NCBI GenBank assembly: GCA_963715445.1
Contig: OY970240.1
Span: 992,001-1,056,000, forward strand
DNA length: 64,000 bases
Reading direction: 5' to 3'
From: JAAYBF01 sp963715445
GTDB taxonomy: Bacteria; Actinomycetota; Thermoleophilia; Solirubrobacterales; Thermoleophilaceae
The notes below the pieces were generated by a model, which was not told the DNA's origin, did no database searches, and saw only the letters and a list, made by a program, of their open reading frames with translations. The position numbers were made by a program, and so were the translations under genes. Every line of letters begins with the position of its first letter. Position 1 is the first letter of the stretch. Below are positions 25,188-33,253 of the stretch, piece after piece.

Positions 25188-25892
25188 TCAGCGGCGGAAG
25201 GTGACCTTCAGCCGCCCGGCGCCCTTCGAGTCCAGCGGGTTGTAGACACCCATCCGCAGACGAGAGCCGACGATGCTGCGCAGCGACTTGCCCTTGGCCG
25301 TTGGCCGCATCTTCATCCTGAAGCCGGCGCCCTTGCGCTTGCAGCTCACCTTCAGCCGGCTGCGCTTGCGGAGCTTGGTCGGGGTTCCCTCGATCGTCGC
25401 CCGATACTTGCGCCCAACGCGCGTGAACTGGGCGCCCACCTGCGTCGCCAGCCGGTTGCACTTCGCCGCGGCGGATGTCGCGCTCTGCGTGGCCTGACCG
25501 GCGCGGTCGATCGCAGCGGCCTGCTCCAGACAGGCCGAGAGCAGCAGCACCGCGAGCGGGTGGACCTCCTCGGGGAACTGCAGCTCGACGCTCTCGTCGA
25601 TGCCGTGGGCGATGTGGATGTAGAGCCCGACGCACATCAGCAGCCGCTTCCCGGGCGTCGGCTGCAGCGAGAGGACGACCTGCATGTTGTCGAAGAAGTC
25701 CTCGGAGCCGGCCGAGGGCACGACGTCCACGGTCGCGGACTTCATCGTCGGCGGCAGCGTGGGCGATGCGACGGACGAGTTGCCACCGGGCGCGACGGTC
25801 GTCTCGATCGTCGCCGGGAGCTTCGCATGGGCTGCGGGGACGAGCACGAGTCCCGCGAGCAGCGCGAGGCAGGCTGTGCGTAGCGCGAGCAC
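25188..25892 (-). CDS. Secreted protein of unknown function
   Basis: The protein has 234 residues with a clear signal peptide (LRTACLALLAGLVLVPAAHA). The middle has MCVGLYIHIAHGIDESVELQ and an Ala-rich helical stretch with cysteines. The C-terminal 80 residues are Arg/Lys/Gly-rich beta structure (KLRKRSRLKVSCKRKG through GRLKVTFRR), a style common in exported proteins of Solirubrobacterales-type genomes. No enzymatic motif is seen. It is convergent with the DUF4333 gene. Confidence 0.7.
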   Translation of the reverse strand: MLALRTACLALLAGLVLVPAAHAKLPATIETTVAPGGNSSVASPTLPPTMKSATVDVVPSAGSEDFFDNMQVVLSLQPTPGKRLLMCVGLYIHIAHGIDESVELQFPEEVHPLAVLLLSACLEQAAAIDRAGQATQSATSAAAKCNRLATQVGAQFTRVGRKYRATIEGTPTKLRKRSRLKVSCKRKGAGFRMKMRPTAKGKSLRSIVGSRLRMGVYNPLDSKGAGRLKVTFRR

Positions 25893-26008
25893 ATGCGGAT
25901 CCTAACCCGCCGCCGTAGCGCGGGCGAGCTGATTGAGATCTGCGGCCTCGTCGCGCCGGGCGCCCGGCGAAGTCCTCGCCGGGCGCCCAGGCTGCCGACT
26001 CGGGTCGC

Positions 26009-26713
26009 CTACTGAGCCGTCGCGCCGGTCACGAACACGTAGAAGCGCGCAGCGTCGGCTGGCGCCGGGGGTGTGACGCCACCGGGGACCGTGCCGTCAG
26101 ACGCCCGCGGGGTTACTACGAGCACGTTGTTGCTCTCCGTGTTCGGCGGGGCACACGCGACGAACGTCGCGCCGCACGGCGCCACTCCGGTGTCGCCGGA
26201 GAAGAACGGGCTGCCGTCGGTGTTGTTGACGGCGATCTCTGCGTGGATGCCGTTGTCGCGCAGATCCTCGCCCGCATCTATGTAGCAGTTGGCGTTGGCC
26301 ACGTAGCAGTTGACGATCGTGAATCCACCCGTCTGGCGCTCGATCTGGCCGCTCTCGTTGATCAGCGCCCAACGCGTCTCGAGCTGGGCAGCCGTCTTGC
26401 CGCCGAGGTTGTCGGCCGCAATCGCGGTCGACACCTTGCCGATCTTCGCGGCGTCGAGCGACTGCTCCTTGACGGCGTTGCCGCCGACTCGGTCGATCTT
26501 GATGTCGGTCCCGTCGAGCGACCGGCGCTTGATCTCACTTGCGGTGACGCTGTTGGCGCGCAGATCCTTGCCGCGGATCGAGTTGTCCTTGATCTCGCGA
26601 CTGTCGATGCTTCCGATGGCAACGCCGTAGGACACGCCTCCGAGCGATATGAAAAGCGCGATGACCGCGACCCCTAGGGCAGGGGAGGGTCGGCGCCGTA
26701 GCAGCCTCTTCAT
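26009..26713 (-). CDS. Exported protein with short Ile/Lys/Asp-rich repeats
   Basis: The protein has 234 residues. The N-terminal anchor or signal (ALGVAVIALFISLGGVSYGVA) is followed by repeats about ten residues long (SREIKDNSIRGKDLRANSV, then TASEIKRRSLDGTDIKIDRV) that suggest a small beta-solenoid or stalk. The C-terminal part has paired cysteines (NCYVANANCYID and PCGATFVACAPP). This architecture recurs in many actinobacterial genomes without an assigned function. ATG at 26713 has AAGGAG 7 bases upstream. A 13-base palindrome lies 60 bases upstream. Confidence 0.7.
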   Translation of the reverse strand: MKRLLRRRPSPALGVAVIALFISLGGVSYGVAIGSIDSREIKDNSIRGKDLRANSVTASEIKRRSLDGTDIKIDRVGGNAVKEQSLDAAKIGKVSTAIAADNLGGKTAAQLETRWALINESGQIERQTGGFTIVNCYVANANCYIDAGEDLRDNGIHAEIAVNNTDGSPFFSGDTGVAPCGATFVACAPPNTESNNVLVVTPRASDGTVPGGVTPPAPADAARFYVFVTGATAQ

Positions 26714-26773
26714 CGTTCACTCCTTCAGTTCGGACCGCCGTAGACGGCCTTTCCTACTGTTCGCAGCGAAGCG

Positions 26774-26786
26774 GTGAACGGTTCAC
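26774..26786. promoter_or_regulatory. Perfect 6+1+6 palindrome, possible operator
   Basis: GTGAACGGTTCAC is a perfect inverted repeat with one central base. It lies between the universal stress gene and the exported repeat-protein gene, both on the minus strand. Its position 61 bases upstream of the latter suits an operator, but no cognate regulator is identified. Confidence 0.3.
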
Positions 26787-26814
26787 TGAAGGGCGTGCTG
26801 ACCCAGCAGGACAG

Positions 26815-27279
26815 CTAGCGGGCGGGGATCACGACGACGGGCCGGGCGCTGTGATGGACGACACCGTTGGCGACGCTGCCGAGCAAAGCGGACTTCACCG
26901 ACGAGCGGCCACGTGAGCCGACGACGATGGCCTGCGCATCCTCCTGGCTGGCGGCGTCGACGATCGTCGCCCAGACCTGGCCGTGGCAGAGCAACGCGCG
27001 CGCCGTGGCGTCGAGGCCGACGTCCTTGGCGGCCGTCGCGCCCTCGTCGGCCTTGTCCGCGGCCTGGCGCTCGGACTCCTTGTCGAGCTCCTCGTAGGCG
27101 CGAGTCGCGACACCCGCCGGGATCGCGATCAACGACCCGGACATCACCGCCGCAGCCGAGGGCCAGACCGACACCACGACAGCCGGAAGATCGGGAAACA
27201 ACCGCCCGGCGGCCTCGACCGCCGCCTTTGCGCCCTCCGAGCCGTCGTACGCAACCAGAATCGGCTTACGCGCATTCAT
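26815..27279 (-). CDS. Universal stress protein (UspA family)
   Basis: This 154-residue single Usp domain begins KPILVAYDGSEGAKAAVEAA. It carries the nucleotide-binding VVGSRGRSSVKSALLGSVANGVVHHSARPVVVIP, that is, the G-2x-G-9x-G-(S/N) motif of the ATP-binding branch. Start ATG 27279 (MNARKP) is preferred over 27288. It is probably a cytosolic stress or dormancy factor; no partner is visible. Confidence 0.88.
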   Translation of the reverse strand: MNARKPILVAYDGSEGAKAAVEAAGRLFPDLPAVVVSVWPSAAAVMSGSLIAIPAGVATRAYEELDKESERQAADKADEGATAAKDVGLDATARALLCHGQVWATIVDAASQEDAQAIVVGSRGRSSVKSALLGSVANGVVHHSARPVVVIPAR

Positions 27280-27315
27280 GCTCGGCACTCTACGCCGCCC
27301 ACGAGCGCGAGCGAG

Positions 27316-28056
27316 CTACACGCCCACCAGCAGCGCGAGCGCGACCATGACGAGGCCTCCCGAGACGGTCCCCGCGAGCGCGAGCAGCCGGCCACCCCGC
27401 GCGAAGGCCTGCGGTGCCAACTCGACGACGATGAGCGCGAGCATCGCACCCGCGGCAAACGCGAACGAGGCCGGCAGCAGCGCATCGACCTGCTCGACCA
27501 GCGCATAGGCGATCAGGGCGCCGACCGGCTGTGGCGCGCTGGTCGCAACCGCCGCCCAGAACTGGCGCGACCGGCTGAAGCCGGCTGCTTCCATCGGGAT
27601 CGCGACGCTCGTTCCCTCGGGCACGTTCTGCAACCCGATCGCGAGAATCACGAACAGGCCCAAGCCCGCGGTCCCCGACGCATACGCCGTCCCGATCGCC
27701 AGCCCCTCGGGCAGGCTGTGAACCAGAAGCACACCGAAGACGAGGACGCTGCGCGTAACCCCCGGGCCGGTCAGCCCGGCGACGGTGGCATGGCGACGGT
27801 CCAGGTACCTACGCGAGATCAGCAGGAAAGCGACACCTGCAGCGCACCCCATCAGCACCGTGCCGGCCGAGCCGGTGTCCAGCGCCGGCTCGAGCAGCCC
27901 AACCACCGACGCGACGCCCATCACTCCGATCGTCACGCCCCACAAGCCCGGCCGCAGCCGCTCGGCGGACTCGCCCAGCAGCCACACCGGCACGACGCCG
28001 AGCCCCGTGGCAAGCGCCGTGGCGATTCCCGCCAGCAGCAGCACCAGGACGTCCAC
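27316..28056 (-). CDS. ZIP-family metal transporter
   Basis: The protein has 246 residues and eight predicted transmembrane helices. The helix 4 and helix 5 metal-binding motifs are present as VHSLPEGLAIG and LQNVPEGTSVAIP, the ZIP signature with His, Glu, Asn and Glu ligands. ZIP proteins import zinc or other divalent metals into the cytoplasm. No metalloregulator is adjacent, and metal specificity cannot be read from sequence. Confidence 0.88.
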   Translation of the reverse strand: MDVLVLLLAGIATALATGLGVVPVWLLGESAERLRPGLWGVTIGVMGVASVVGLLEPALDTGSAGTVLMGCAAGVAFLLISRRYLDRRHATVAGLTGPGVTRSVLVFGVLLVHSLPEGLAIGTAYASGTAGLGLFVILAIGLQNVPEGTSVAIPMEAAGFSRSRQFWAAVATSAPQPVGALIAYALVEQVDALLPASFAFAAGAMLALIVVELAPQAFARGGRLLALAGTVSGGLVMVALALLVGV

Positions 28057-28142
28057 GGACTCAAGTTACCTTGAGTGTTGCCGGCCGGGCAGCGGCCGGT
28101 AGCCCACAGCGGCGGCGGGACGATGGTCGCCGCGAGCCTCGC

Positions 28143-28613
28143 TCAGGCTGCCGCGTTCAGCTCGCCCAGCGCCTTCAGCACGACGTCGTCGTGGGTCTTG
28201 GGGGAGACCTTCGGGAAGACCTTGGCGATCGTCCCGTCACCGTCGATGATGAAGGTCGCGCGCTGCATGCCCATGTACTTCTTGCCGTACATGGACTTCT
28301 CGACCCAGACGCCGTAGGCCTCCGCGACCGAGTGGTCGGGGTCGCCGAGCAGGGTGAAGTCGAGCTGCTGCTTGTCGGCGAATTTGCGCAGCGCCGCGGG
28401 CTCGTCGGGCGAGACGCCGAGCACGACCGCGCCGGCTTCCGCGTACTCGGCGCCGCGGTCACGGATGCCGCAGGCCTGGGTGGTGCAGCCGGGCGTGTCG
28501 GCGCGCGGGTAGAAGTAGAGGACCACCTTCTTGCCCGAGTGGTCGGAGAGCTTCACCGGCTTGCCGTCCTGGTCCTGAAGCTCGAATCCTGGGGCCTTGT
28601 CGCCTTCGTTCAT
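28143..28613 (-). CDS. bcp: Thioredoxin-dependent peroxiredoxin (Bcp/PrxQ)
   Basis: This 156-residue AhpC/TSA-family enzyme reduces peroxides. The peroxidatic Cys lies in YPRADTPGCTTQACGIRD, with a second (resolving) Cys five residues later, the PrxQ arrangement. LGVSPDEP and FIIDGDGTI are also typical. ATG at 28613 is the start. It is cytosolic and stands alone. Confidence 0.93.
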   Translation of the reverse strand: MNEGDKAPGFELQDQDGKPVKLSDHSGKKVVLYFYPRADTPGCTTQACGIRDRGAEYAEAGAVVLGVSPDEPAALRKFADKQQLDFTLLGDPDHSVAEAYGVWVEKSMYGKKYMGMQRATFIIDGDGTIAKVFPKVSPKTHDDVVLKALGELNAAA

Positions 28614-28672
28614 GGGCTCCTCTCGGGTGCTCGATCACGGTCCACAGCGGCGGGAGAGCATACGCCGAGGCT

Positions 28673-28689
28673 AAATCCCCTATTCCCTA
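28673..28689. promoter_or_regulatory. CCCCTATTCCC motif ahead of the amidohydrolase/cysteine dioxygenase pair
   Basis: AAATCCCCTATTCCCTA lies 37-53 bases before the amidohydrolase start. Its reverse complement (GGGAATAGGGGATT) resembles GGGAATAAGGGGTT just upstream of the sulfate-binding-protein gene at 37491. Both genes belong to sulfur metabolism, so a shared operator is possible. The local AT-rich stretch (TTAGTTATCTATCTG) probably holds the promoter. Confidence 0.3.
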
Positions 28690-28725
28690 CCGACTTAGTT
28701 ATCTATCTGCTACGGTGAGGCTGCG

Positions 28726-29688
28726 ATGCGAATCGACGTCCACCAGCACCTCCTCCCTCAACCACTGCTGGAGGCCCTCGAGCGGCGCAGTGCGGTGCCG
28801 CGCATCCGGCGTGGGCGCTCGGGGTGGGTGCTCGAGATCGCTGGCGAGCGCACCTCTCCGCTCGACATATCCGAGCACGACCCCGACGCTCGCGCCCGCC
28901 GCGCCGACAGCGATCTCCTCGACCGTGCGCTGATCTCGCTCTCCTCGGTGCTGGGCATCGAGGCGCTACCCCCGGACGACGGGGCGGAGCTGCTCGACGC
29001 CTGGGAGCGCGGCGCACGCGAGCTCCCCGATCGCTTCGGGTACTGGGGCGCCGTCTCCCTTCGGAGCGACGACCCGGCGGCCTCGGTCGATCGGCTGCTG
29101 AACGACGGCGCCGCAGGCATCTCGCTGCCCGCGGGTGCGCTCGCGAGCGGAGACGGGATCACGCGCTGCGGGCCCCTGCTCGATCGGCTCGAGCAGCGAT
29201 CCGGCGTGCTGTTCGTCCACCCCGGCCCGGACCCGTGGTCGCCCCCGCCCGCGACAGGCGGCGGCCCCGCATGGCTGCCCGCGCTGACGCGCTACGTGGC
29301 CGAGATGAACGGGGCCTGGCACGCGTTCGCGGTGATCCGCACGCAGCTCCCCCGGCTGCGCGTCGTCTTCGCGATGCTCGCCGGCCTGGCGCCCCTCCAC
29401 CTCGAGCGCCTCCAGGCACGGGGCGGGCCGTCAGCCGCCGCGCTCGACACCAACCTCTTCTACGACACCTCCTCCTACGGTCCGCGCGCCGTGCGGGCGA
29501 TGGCGCGCGTCGTGGGGCCGAACCAGCTCGTCTACGGCTCGGACCGCCCGGTGGTCGAGCCGCACCCGCTCGTCGAGCCGTCGCTCGAGCGTGCCCTGGG
29601 GATCGTCTCCACCTCCGGCCCGGGGCTTCCCTACAGCCTTGCCGCGCAGCGACTGTTCGCCGACATCCCGGAGGGGAAGGCCGCATGA
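28726..29688 (+). CDS. Amidohydrolase-family (amidohydrolase_2) protein
   Basis: The protein has 320 residues. It begins RIDVHQHLLP with the first metal-binding HxH motif. Further family elements are VLFVHPGPD, with a His at the usual ligand position, and LVYGSDRPV, with the conserved Asp of the decarboxylase/hydrolase barrel. The ACMSD/gamma-resorcylate-decarboxylase-like branch is plausible; the substrate is unknown. It overlaps the cysteine dioxygenase gene by 4 bases (ATGA), so the two are translationally coupled and may act in the same sulfur or amino-acid breakdown route. Confidence 0.82.
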   Translation: MRIDVHQHLLPQPLLEALERRSAVPRIRRGRSGWVLEIAGERTSPLDISEHDPDARARRADSDLLDRALISLSSVLGIEALPPDDGAELLDAWERGARELPDRFGYWGAVSLRSDDPAASVDRLLNDGAAGISLPAGALASGDGITRCGPLLDRLEQRSGVLFVHPGPDPWSPPPATGGGPAWLPALTRYVAEMNGAWHAFAVIRTQLPRLRVVFAMLAGLAPLHLERLQARGGPSAAALDTNLFYDTSSYGPRAVRAMARVVGPNQLVYGSDRPVVEPHPLVEPSLERALGIVSTSGPGLPYSLAAQRLFADIPEGKAA

Positions 29689-30206
29689 AGCTGGCCGGCG
29701 CGCTGCCGCAGCAGGACCTGACGCTGCCGGAGCTCACCGCCGTCGTGGCGGACGTCGCGAGCGAGCGGGAGATCTGGACGCCGCTCGTGCGCGGAGACCG
29801 CAGCCGCCGCACCTACGAGCAGCTGCACTCCGACGACCACCTGACGATCTGGCTGATCTGCTGGATGGAGGGCCACGACACCGGCTTTCACGATCACGAC
29901 GGATCGGCCGGAGCGTTGACCGTCGTCTCGGGCGCGTTGCGCGAGGAGCGGCTGCGCTTCGGCACCCCGCTCGCGCGGACGCTGCGCGTTGGAGACTCGC
30001 TCGGCTTCTCGCCTTCGGCGATCCACCGGGTCGCCCACGCGCGTGGCGAGCCCGCCGTGTCTCTGCACGCCTACTCGCCGCCGCTGCGCTCGATGGGCTC
30101 CTACGCGCTCGATGCGGAGGGCGAGCTGCGCCGGCTCGCGCTCGGCGACGACGAGGAGCTGCGCCCGCTTTCCGCGGGGCTCCAGCTGGTGCGCGGCGCT
30201 ACTTGA
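29685..30206 (+). CDS. Cysteine dioxygenase-type cupin
   Basis: This 173-residue cupin has metal-binding HDHDGSAG (the HxHxxx-type motif in FHDHDGS at about residue 66) and the third His in SAIHRVAHARG. The conserved SLHAYSPPL is the CDO-family Tyr-containing segment. Cysteine dioxygenases oxidise cysteine or related thiols to sulfinates with Fe(II) and O2. The bacterial type has no Cys-Tyr cofactor here. The preceding amidohydrolase is coupled to it by ATGA. Its 3' end overlaps the convergent glycosylase gene by 8 bases. The thiol substrate is not determined. Confidence 0.82.
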   Translation: MKLAGALPQQDLTLPELTAVVADVASEREIWTPLVRGDRSRRTYEQLHSDDHLTIWLICWMEGHDTGFHDHDGSAGALTVVSGALREERLRFGTPLARTLRVGDSLGFSPSAIHRVAHARGEPAVSLHAYSPPLRSMGSYALDAEGELRRLALGDDEELRPLSAGLQLVRGAT

Positions 30207-31047
30207 GCAGCTTCGAGAGGCGGCGGTCCTTGAGCACGCGCCCGCCCGTCTGCTCCTTGGGGCAGTAGGCGATCACGTAGTCCTTGAAGTGGATCGCCTC
30301 GAGCTCGGCGCCGCAGCGAGGGCACGGCTCGCCCTGACGGCGGTGCACCTCGAGCGGCATCGGCAGCTTGTCCGGGACGGTCACGCCGATCACCTCCTCG
30401 TAGTGGTCCAGCGCTCCGCCGAGGCGCTCGTCGATCGCCAGGCGCAGGCGTTCAACCTCCTCCGGCTCGAGGTCGGAGCCCTTCTTGAAGGGCGAGAGCC
30501 GCGCGGTCCAGAGGACCTCGTCGACCCAGGAGCGGCCGATGCCGGCGATCACGCGCTGGTCGCGCAGGAGGGGATGCAGCTGTTGCGGCCGGGCGATCAG
30601 CGCGGCGAACTCCTTCGGGGCGGGCGCGGGCCACGCCTCGGGGCCGAGCTTGGCGACCATCTCCTCCGCGTCCACGGAATCGGCCGGCAGCAGCTTCGCC
30701 CACGCCCGCTGCTGGGTTCCGAACTCGCGCAGGCGCAACTCGCGCTCGCCGTCGAGGCGCACGAGCAGCCGGGAGGCCTTGTCGCGCAGCGAAGCCCGCC
30801 TGTCCCACAGCTGCAGGCGGCCCGCCGACATCAGGTGGACCAGCAGCACCAGGTCGCCGAAGCGCACCTGGAAGAGCTTCCCGCGCCGGGTCACGCCGTC
30901 GAGCGTCCGGCCGACGAGCGCCTCGACCGGCGGGTCGAAGGTCTTCAAGGTCACCATGCCCGGCGTCAGCACCGACTCGACCTCGGCGCCCGCCCCGGCG
31001 GCGGTCAGTCGGCGCGCGGCGATCTCGACCTCTGGCAGCTCGGGCAT
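30199..31047 (-). CDS. Formamidopyrimidine-DNA glycosylase/Nei-like protein with altered zinc finger
   Basis: The protein has 282 residues and starts MPELPEVEIAARRL with catalytic Pro2 and Glu3. The H2TH region is near residues 140-220 (QRVIAGIGRSWVDEVLW). The C-terminal zinc finger has CPRCG and then YCPKEQTGG, so the fourth cysteine is replaced by Glu, and the usual Arg a few residues earlier is also missing. The enzyme should excise oxidised bases, but DNA binding by the finger may be changed. Actinobacteria often carry a second, divergent Fpg/Nei of this kind. Confidence 0.85.
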   Translation of the reverse strand: MPELPEVEIAARRLTAAGAGAEVESVLTPGMVTLKTFDPPVEALVGRTLDGVTRRGKLFQVRFGDLVLLVHLMSAGRLQLWDRRASLRDKASRLLVRLDGERELRLREFGTQQRAWAKLLPADSVDAEEMVAKLGPEAWPAPAPKEFAALIARPQQLHPLLRDQRVIAGIGRSWVDEVLWTARLSPFKKGSDLEPEEVERLRLAIDERLGGALDHYEEVIGVTVPDKLPMPLEVHRRQGEPCPRCGAELEAIHFKDYVIAYCPKEQTGGRVLKDRRLSKLLK

Positions 31048-31124
31048 GCTTTGAAGACTAGGCGGGACGCGGATCGCTCAAGGCCGCCGGGCTGACTCGG
31101 GGCCGCGCCCTGTAGAACATTGCG

Positions 31125-31892
31125 ATGGCTTTCTCCCGCTACGTCGCGCTGGGCGACAGCACCACCGAGGGGCTCGATGACCTGGCTCCCAACGGAGTCG
31201 GCTACGTCGGCTTCGCAGACCGTCTCGCGATACGCCTCGCGCGCGAGAACCCGGACCTGCTCTACGCGAACCTCGCCGTCCGCGGACGGAAGGCTGGGCA
31301 GATCCGCGCTTCCCAGCTCGCGCCGGCGCTTGCGCTGCAGCCCGATCTCGCAACGGTCGTAGCCGGGGTGAACGACATCCTCCGCCCGCGGGTCGATCTC
31401 CTCTATGTCCTGGGGGAGGTCGAAGCGATGATGTCCGCCCTGCGCGAGACCGGCGCCACCGTCGTCGGCATGACCTATCCCGATCCGACGCCGGTGATGC
31501 CGACCGCGCGGCTGATCCGTGGGCGGGTGCGCATCTTCAACGAGGCGCTGCGCGTGATCGCCGAGCGTCACGGTGTCCTGCTGGTGGACGTCGCACGCGA
31601 CGGGATCGTCGATGCCCGGCTGTGGTCGGACGACCGCCTGCACGCCAGCGCGGCCGGCCACGCGCGGATCGCGGGTGCCACAGCACGGGCCCTCGGGCTC
31701 GAGCCCGACGAGGATCCCTGGGCGCCGCTGCCGCCGGTCGAGCCGCTGCCGCGAACCCAAGTCCTCGCGGGCGAGGTTGCCTGGACGGTCCGGCACATGG
31801 CTCCATGGATCTCCCGCCGCCTGCGCGGGCGCTCCTCCGGCGACGGCATCCTCCCCAAGCGGCCCGAGCTCGCGCCTGTCGAGGGCGAGTAG
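31125..31892 (+). CDS. SGNH/GDSL-family hydrolase
   Basis: This 255-residue protein carries the block I motif VALGDSTTEGLDD with the catalytic Ser, block III VVAGVNDILRP with the conserved Asn, and block V WSDDRLHASAAGH with the Asp-x-x-His pair. All four SGNH residues are therefore present. No signal peptide is visible, so it is probably a cytosolic esterase or lipase. The C-terminal 70 residues (after LGLEPDEDPW) are an extension of unknown role. Confidence 0.88.
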   Translation: MAFSRYVALGDSTTEGLDDLAPNGVGYVGFADRLAIRLARENPDLLYANLAVRGRKAGQIRASQLAPALALQPDLATVVAGVNDILRPRVDLLYVLGEVEAMMSALRETGATVVGMTYPDPTPVMPTARLIRGRVRIFNEALRVIAERHGVLLVDVARDGIVDARLWSDDRLHASAAGHARIAGATARALGLEPDEDPWAPLPPVEPLPRTQVLAGEVAWTVRHMAPWISRRLRGRSSGDGILPKRPELAPVEGE

Positions 31893-31925
31893 CGCCGAAC
31901 GCTCAGCCTGGCTGTCCGGCTCGGT

Positions 31926-32696
31926 TCAGCCCAGCTCGAGCAGCAACGGCGCGTGGTCCGAGGGCTTCACGCCCTTGCGGAAGTCACGGTCGATCCCACA
32001 GCTCTCGATCTCGCCGGCGAGCGGCTGCGAGACCAGATGCGCATCGATGCGCAGGCCGAAGCCGCGATGGAAGTGGCCCTGGCGGTAGTCCCACCAGGTG
32101 AAGCCGGGCTCGCCGGGATGCAGCTCGCGAAACGCGTCCACGGTGCCAGCCGCGAGCAGCGCGCGGAAGCGCTCACGCTCAGGCGGGGTGACGTGAGTGG
32201 CGCCCACGAAAGCAGCCGGGTCGTAGACGTCGAGATCGGTTGGGCAGACGTTGAAGTCGCCCGCGACGACAAGCGGCTCGGAGGACAGCTCGGCGATCCG
32301 GCCGGCCATCGCGTCCAGGAAGCGCAGCTTGTCGGCGTAGGTCGGGGTGTCGGGCTCACGGCCGTTCGGCACGTACACCGACACCACGCGCACACCGGCA
32401 GCCGTCGCCTCGATCCAGCGCGCCTCATCCACCGCCGGCTCGCCGGCCAGGCCGGCCGTGACATCGGTCAGCTCCTCGCGCGCGAGGAGAGCGACGCCGG
32501 CCCAGCGACCGCCGCTATGGTGGACGGCCCGGTAGCCGGCGGCCTCGAGCTCGGCCTCCGGAAAGGCCTCGGGTGCGCACTTCGTCTCCTGCAGCATCAC
32601 CACGTCCGGGCTGTGCTGCTCGAGCAGCTCCAGCACGCGCGGCAGCCGCACCTTGAGCGAGTTGACGTTCCAGGTGACGAGCTTCACGGCCGTCAA
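31926..32696 (-). CDS. xth: Exodeoxyribonuclease III-type AP endonuclease
   Basis: This 256-residue enzyme has the ExoIII/APE signature: LVTWNVNSLKVRLPRV, LQETKC with the metal-binding Glu, VVSVYVPNG, VAGDFNVCPTDLDV with the catalytic Asp and Asn, FTWWDYR, RIDAHLVS and the C-terminal PSDHAPLLLEL with the catalytic His. It cleaves DNA at abasic sites and removes 3' blocks. Together with the nearby Fpg-like gene it forms a base-excision-repair pair in the same neighbourhood, although the genes are not one operon. Confidence 0.93.
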   Translation of the reverse strand: MTAVKLVTWNVNSLKVRLPRVLELLEQHSPDVVMLQETKCAPEAFPEAELEAAGYRAVHHSGGRWAGVALLAREELTDVTAGLAGEPAVDEARWIEATAAGVRVVSVYVPNGREPDTPTYADKLRFLDAMAGRIAELSSEPLVVAGDFNVCPTDLDVYDPAAFVGATHVTPPERERFRALLAAGTVDAFRELHPGEPGFTWWDYRQGHFHRGFGLRIDAHLVSQPLAGEIESCGIDRDFRKGVKPSDHAPLLLELG

Positions 32697-32754
32697 CCCT
32701 ACGGACCTGCCGGGACCGCTAGATAGGCGAGGCGGCGAGCGTTACCCTCGCAGC

Positions 32755-33192
32755 GTGAACATCTCCGTTGCCGCAGACGAACGCACAGGAGTCGCCGAGA
32801 TCGTCGTCGAGGAGCTGCGCGACCGCGGGCACATGCCTCTGCTGCACGGCGCGCTCGCCGAGGGCGAGCGGGCAGGCTGGGCATGGGCCAGCGAGGCCGC
32901 GGCGAGGGACGTGGCCGAAGGCCGTGCCGAGCGCGGGATCGTGTGCTGCTGGACCGGCACCGGCGCGTCGATAGCCGCGAACAAGGTCTCGGGCGTCCGT
33001 GCGGCGCTCTGCACCGACGCCCAGACCGCGGACGGCGCCCGCCGCTGGAACGACGCGAACGTGCTGGCGCTCTCGCTGCGCACCACGAGCGCGGCGCTGC
33101 TCAGCGAGATCCTCGACGCATGGCTCGGCGGCACGTCGAGCGACGAGCACGACGACGTGGCGAACATCCGCCACGTCGACGAGATCTCCTGA
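32755..33192 (+). CDS. RpiB/LacAB-family sugar-phosphate isomerase-like protein
   Basis: The protein has 145 residues. It begins NISVAADERTGVAEIV and has CCWTGTGASIAANKVSGVRAALC, matching the RpiB active-site region with the catalytic Cys. The usual HN motif is changed to WN in ARRWNDANVLALSLR, and the phosphate-loop DHAG is DERT. It may be a ribose-5-phosphate isomerase B relative with altered or lost activity. The start is GTG at 32755. The next gene is an Rrf2 regulator. Confidence 0.75.
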   Translation: MNISVAADERTGVAEIVVEELRDRGHMPLLHGALAEGERAGWAWASEAAARDVAEGRAERGIVCCWTGTGASIAANKVSGVRAALCTDAQTADGARRWNDANVLALSLRTTSAALLSEILDAWLGGTSSDEHDDVANIRHVDEIS

Positions 33193-33253
33193 CCCGTCCC
33201 GCACCTGGGCGCGGCCCCTCACGGGGTGACGTTCTACCCCCGGGTGGTGGAGA

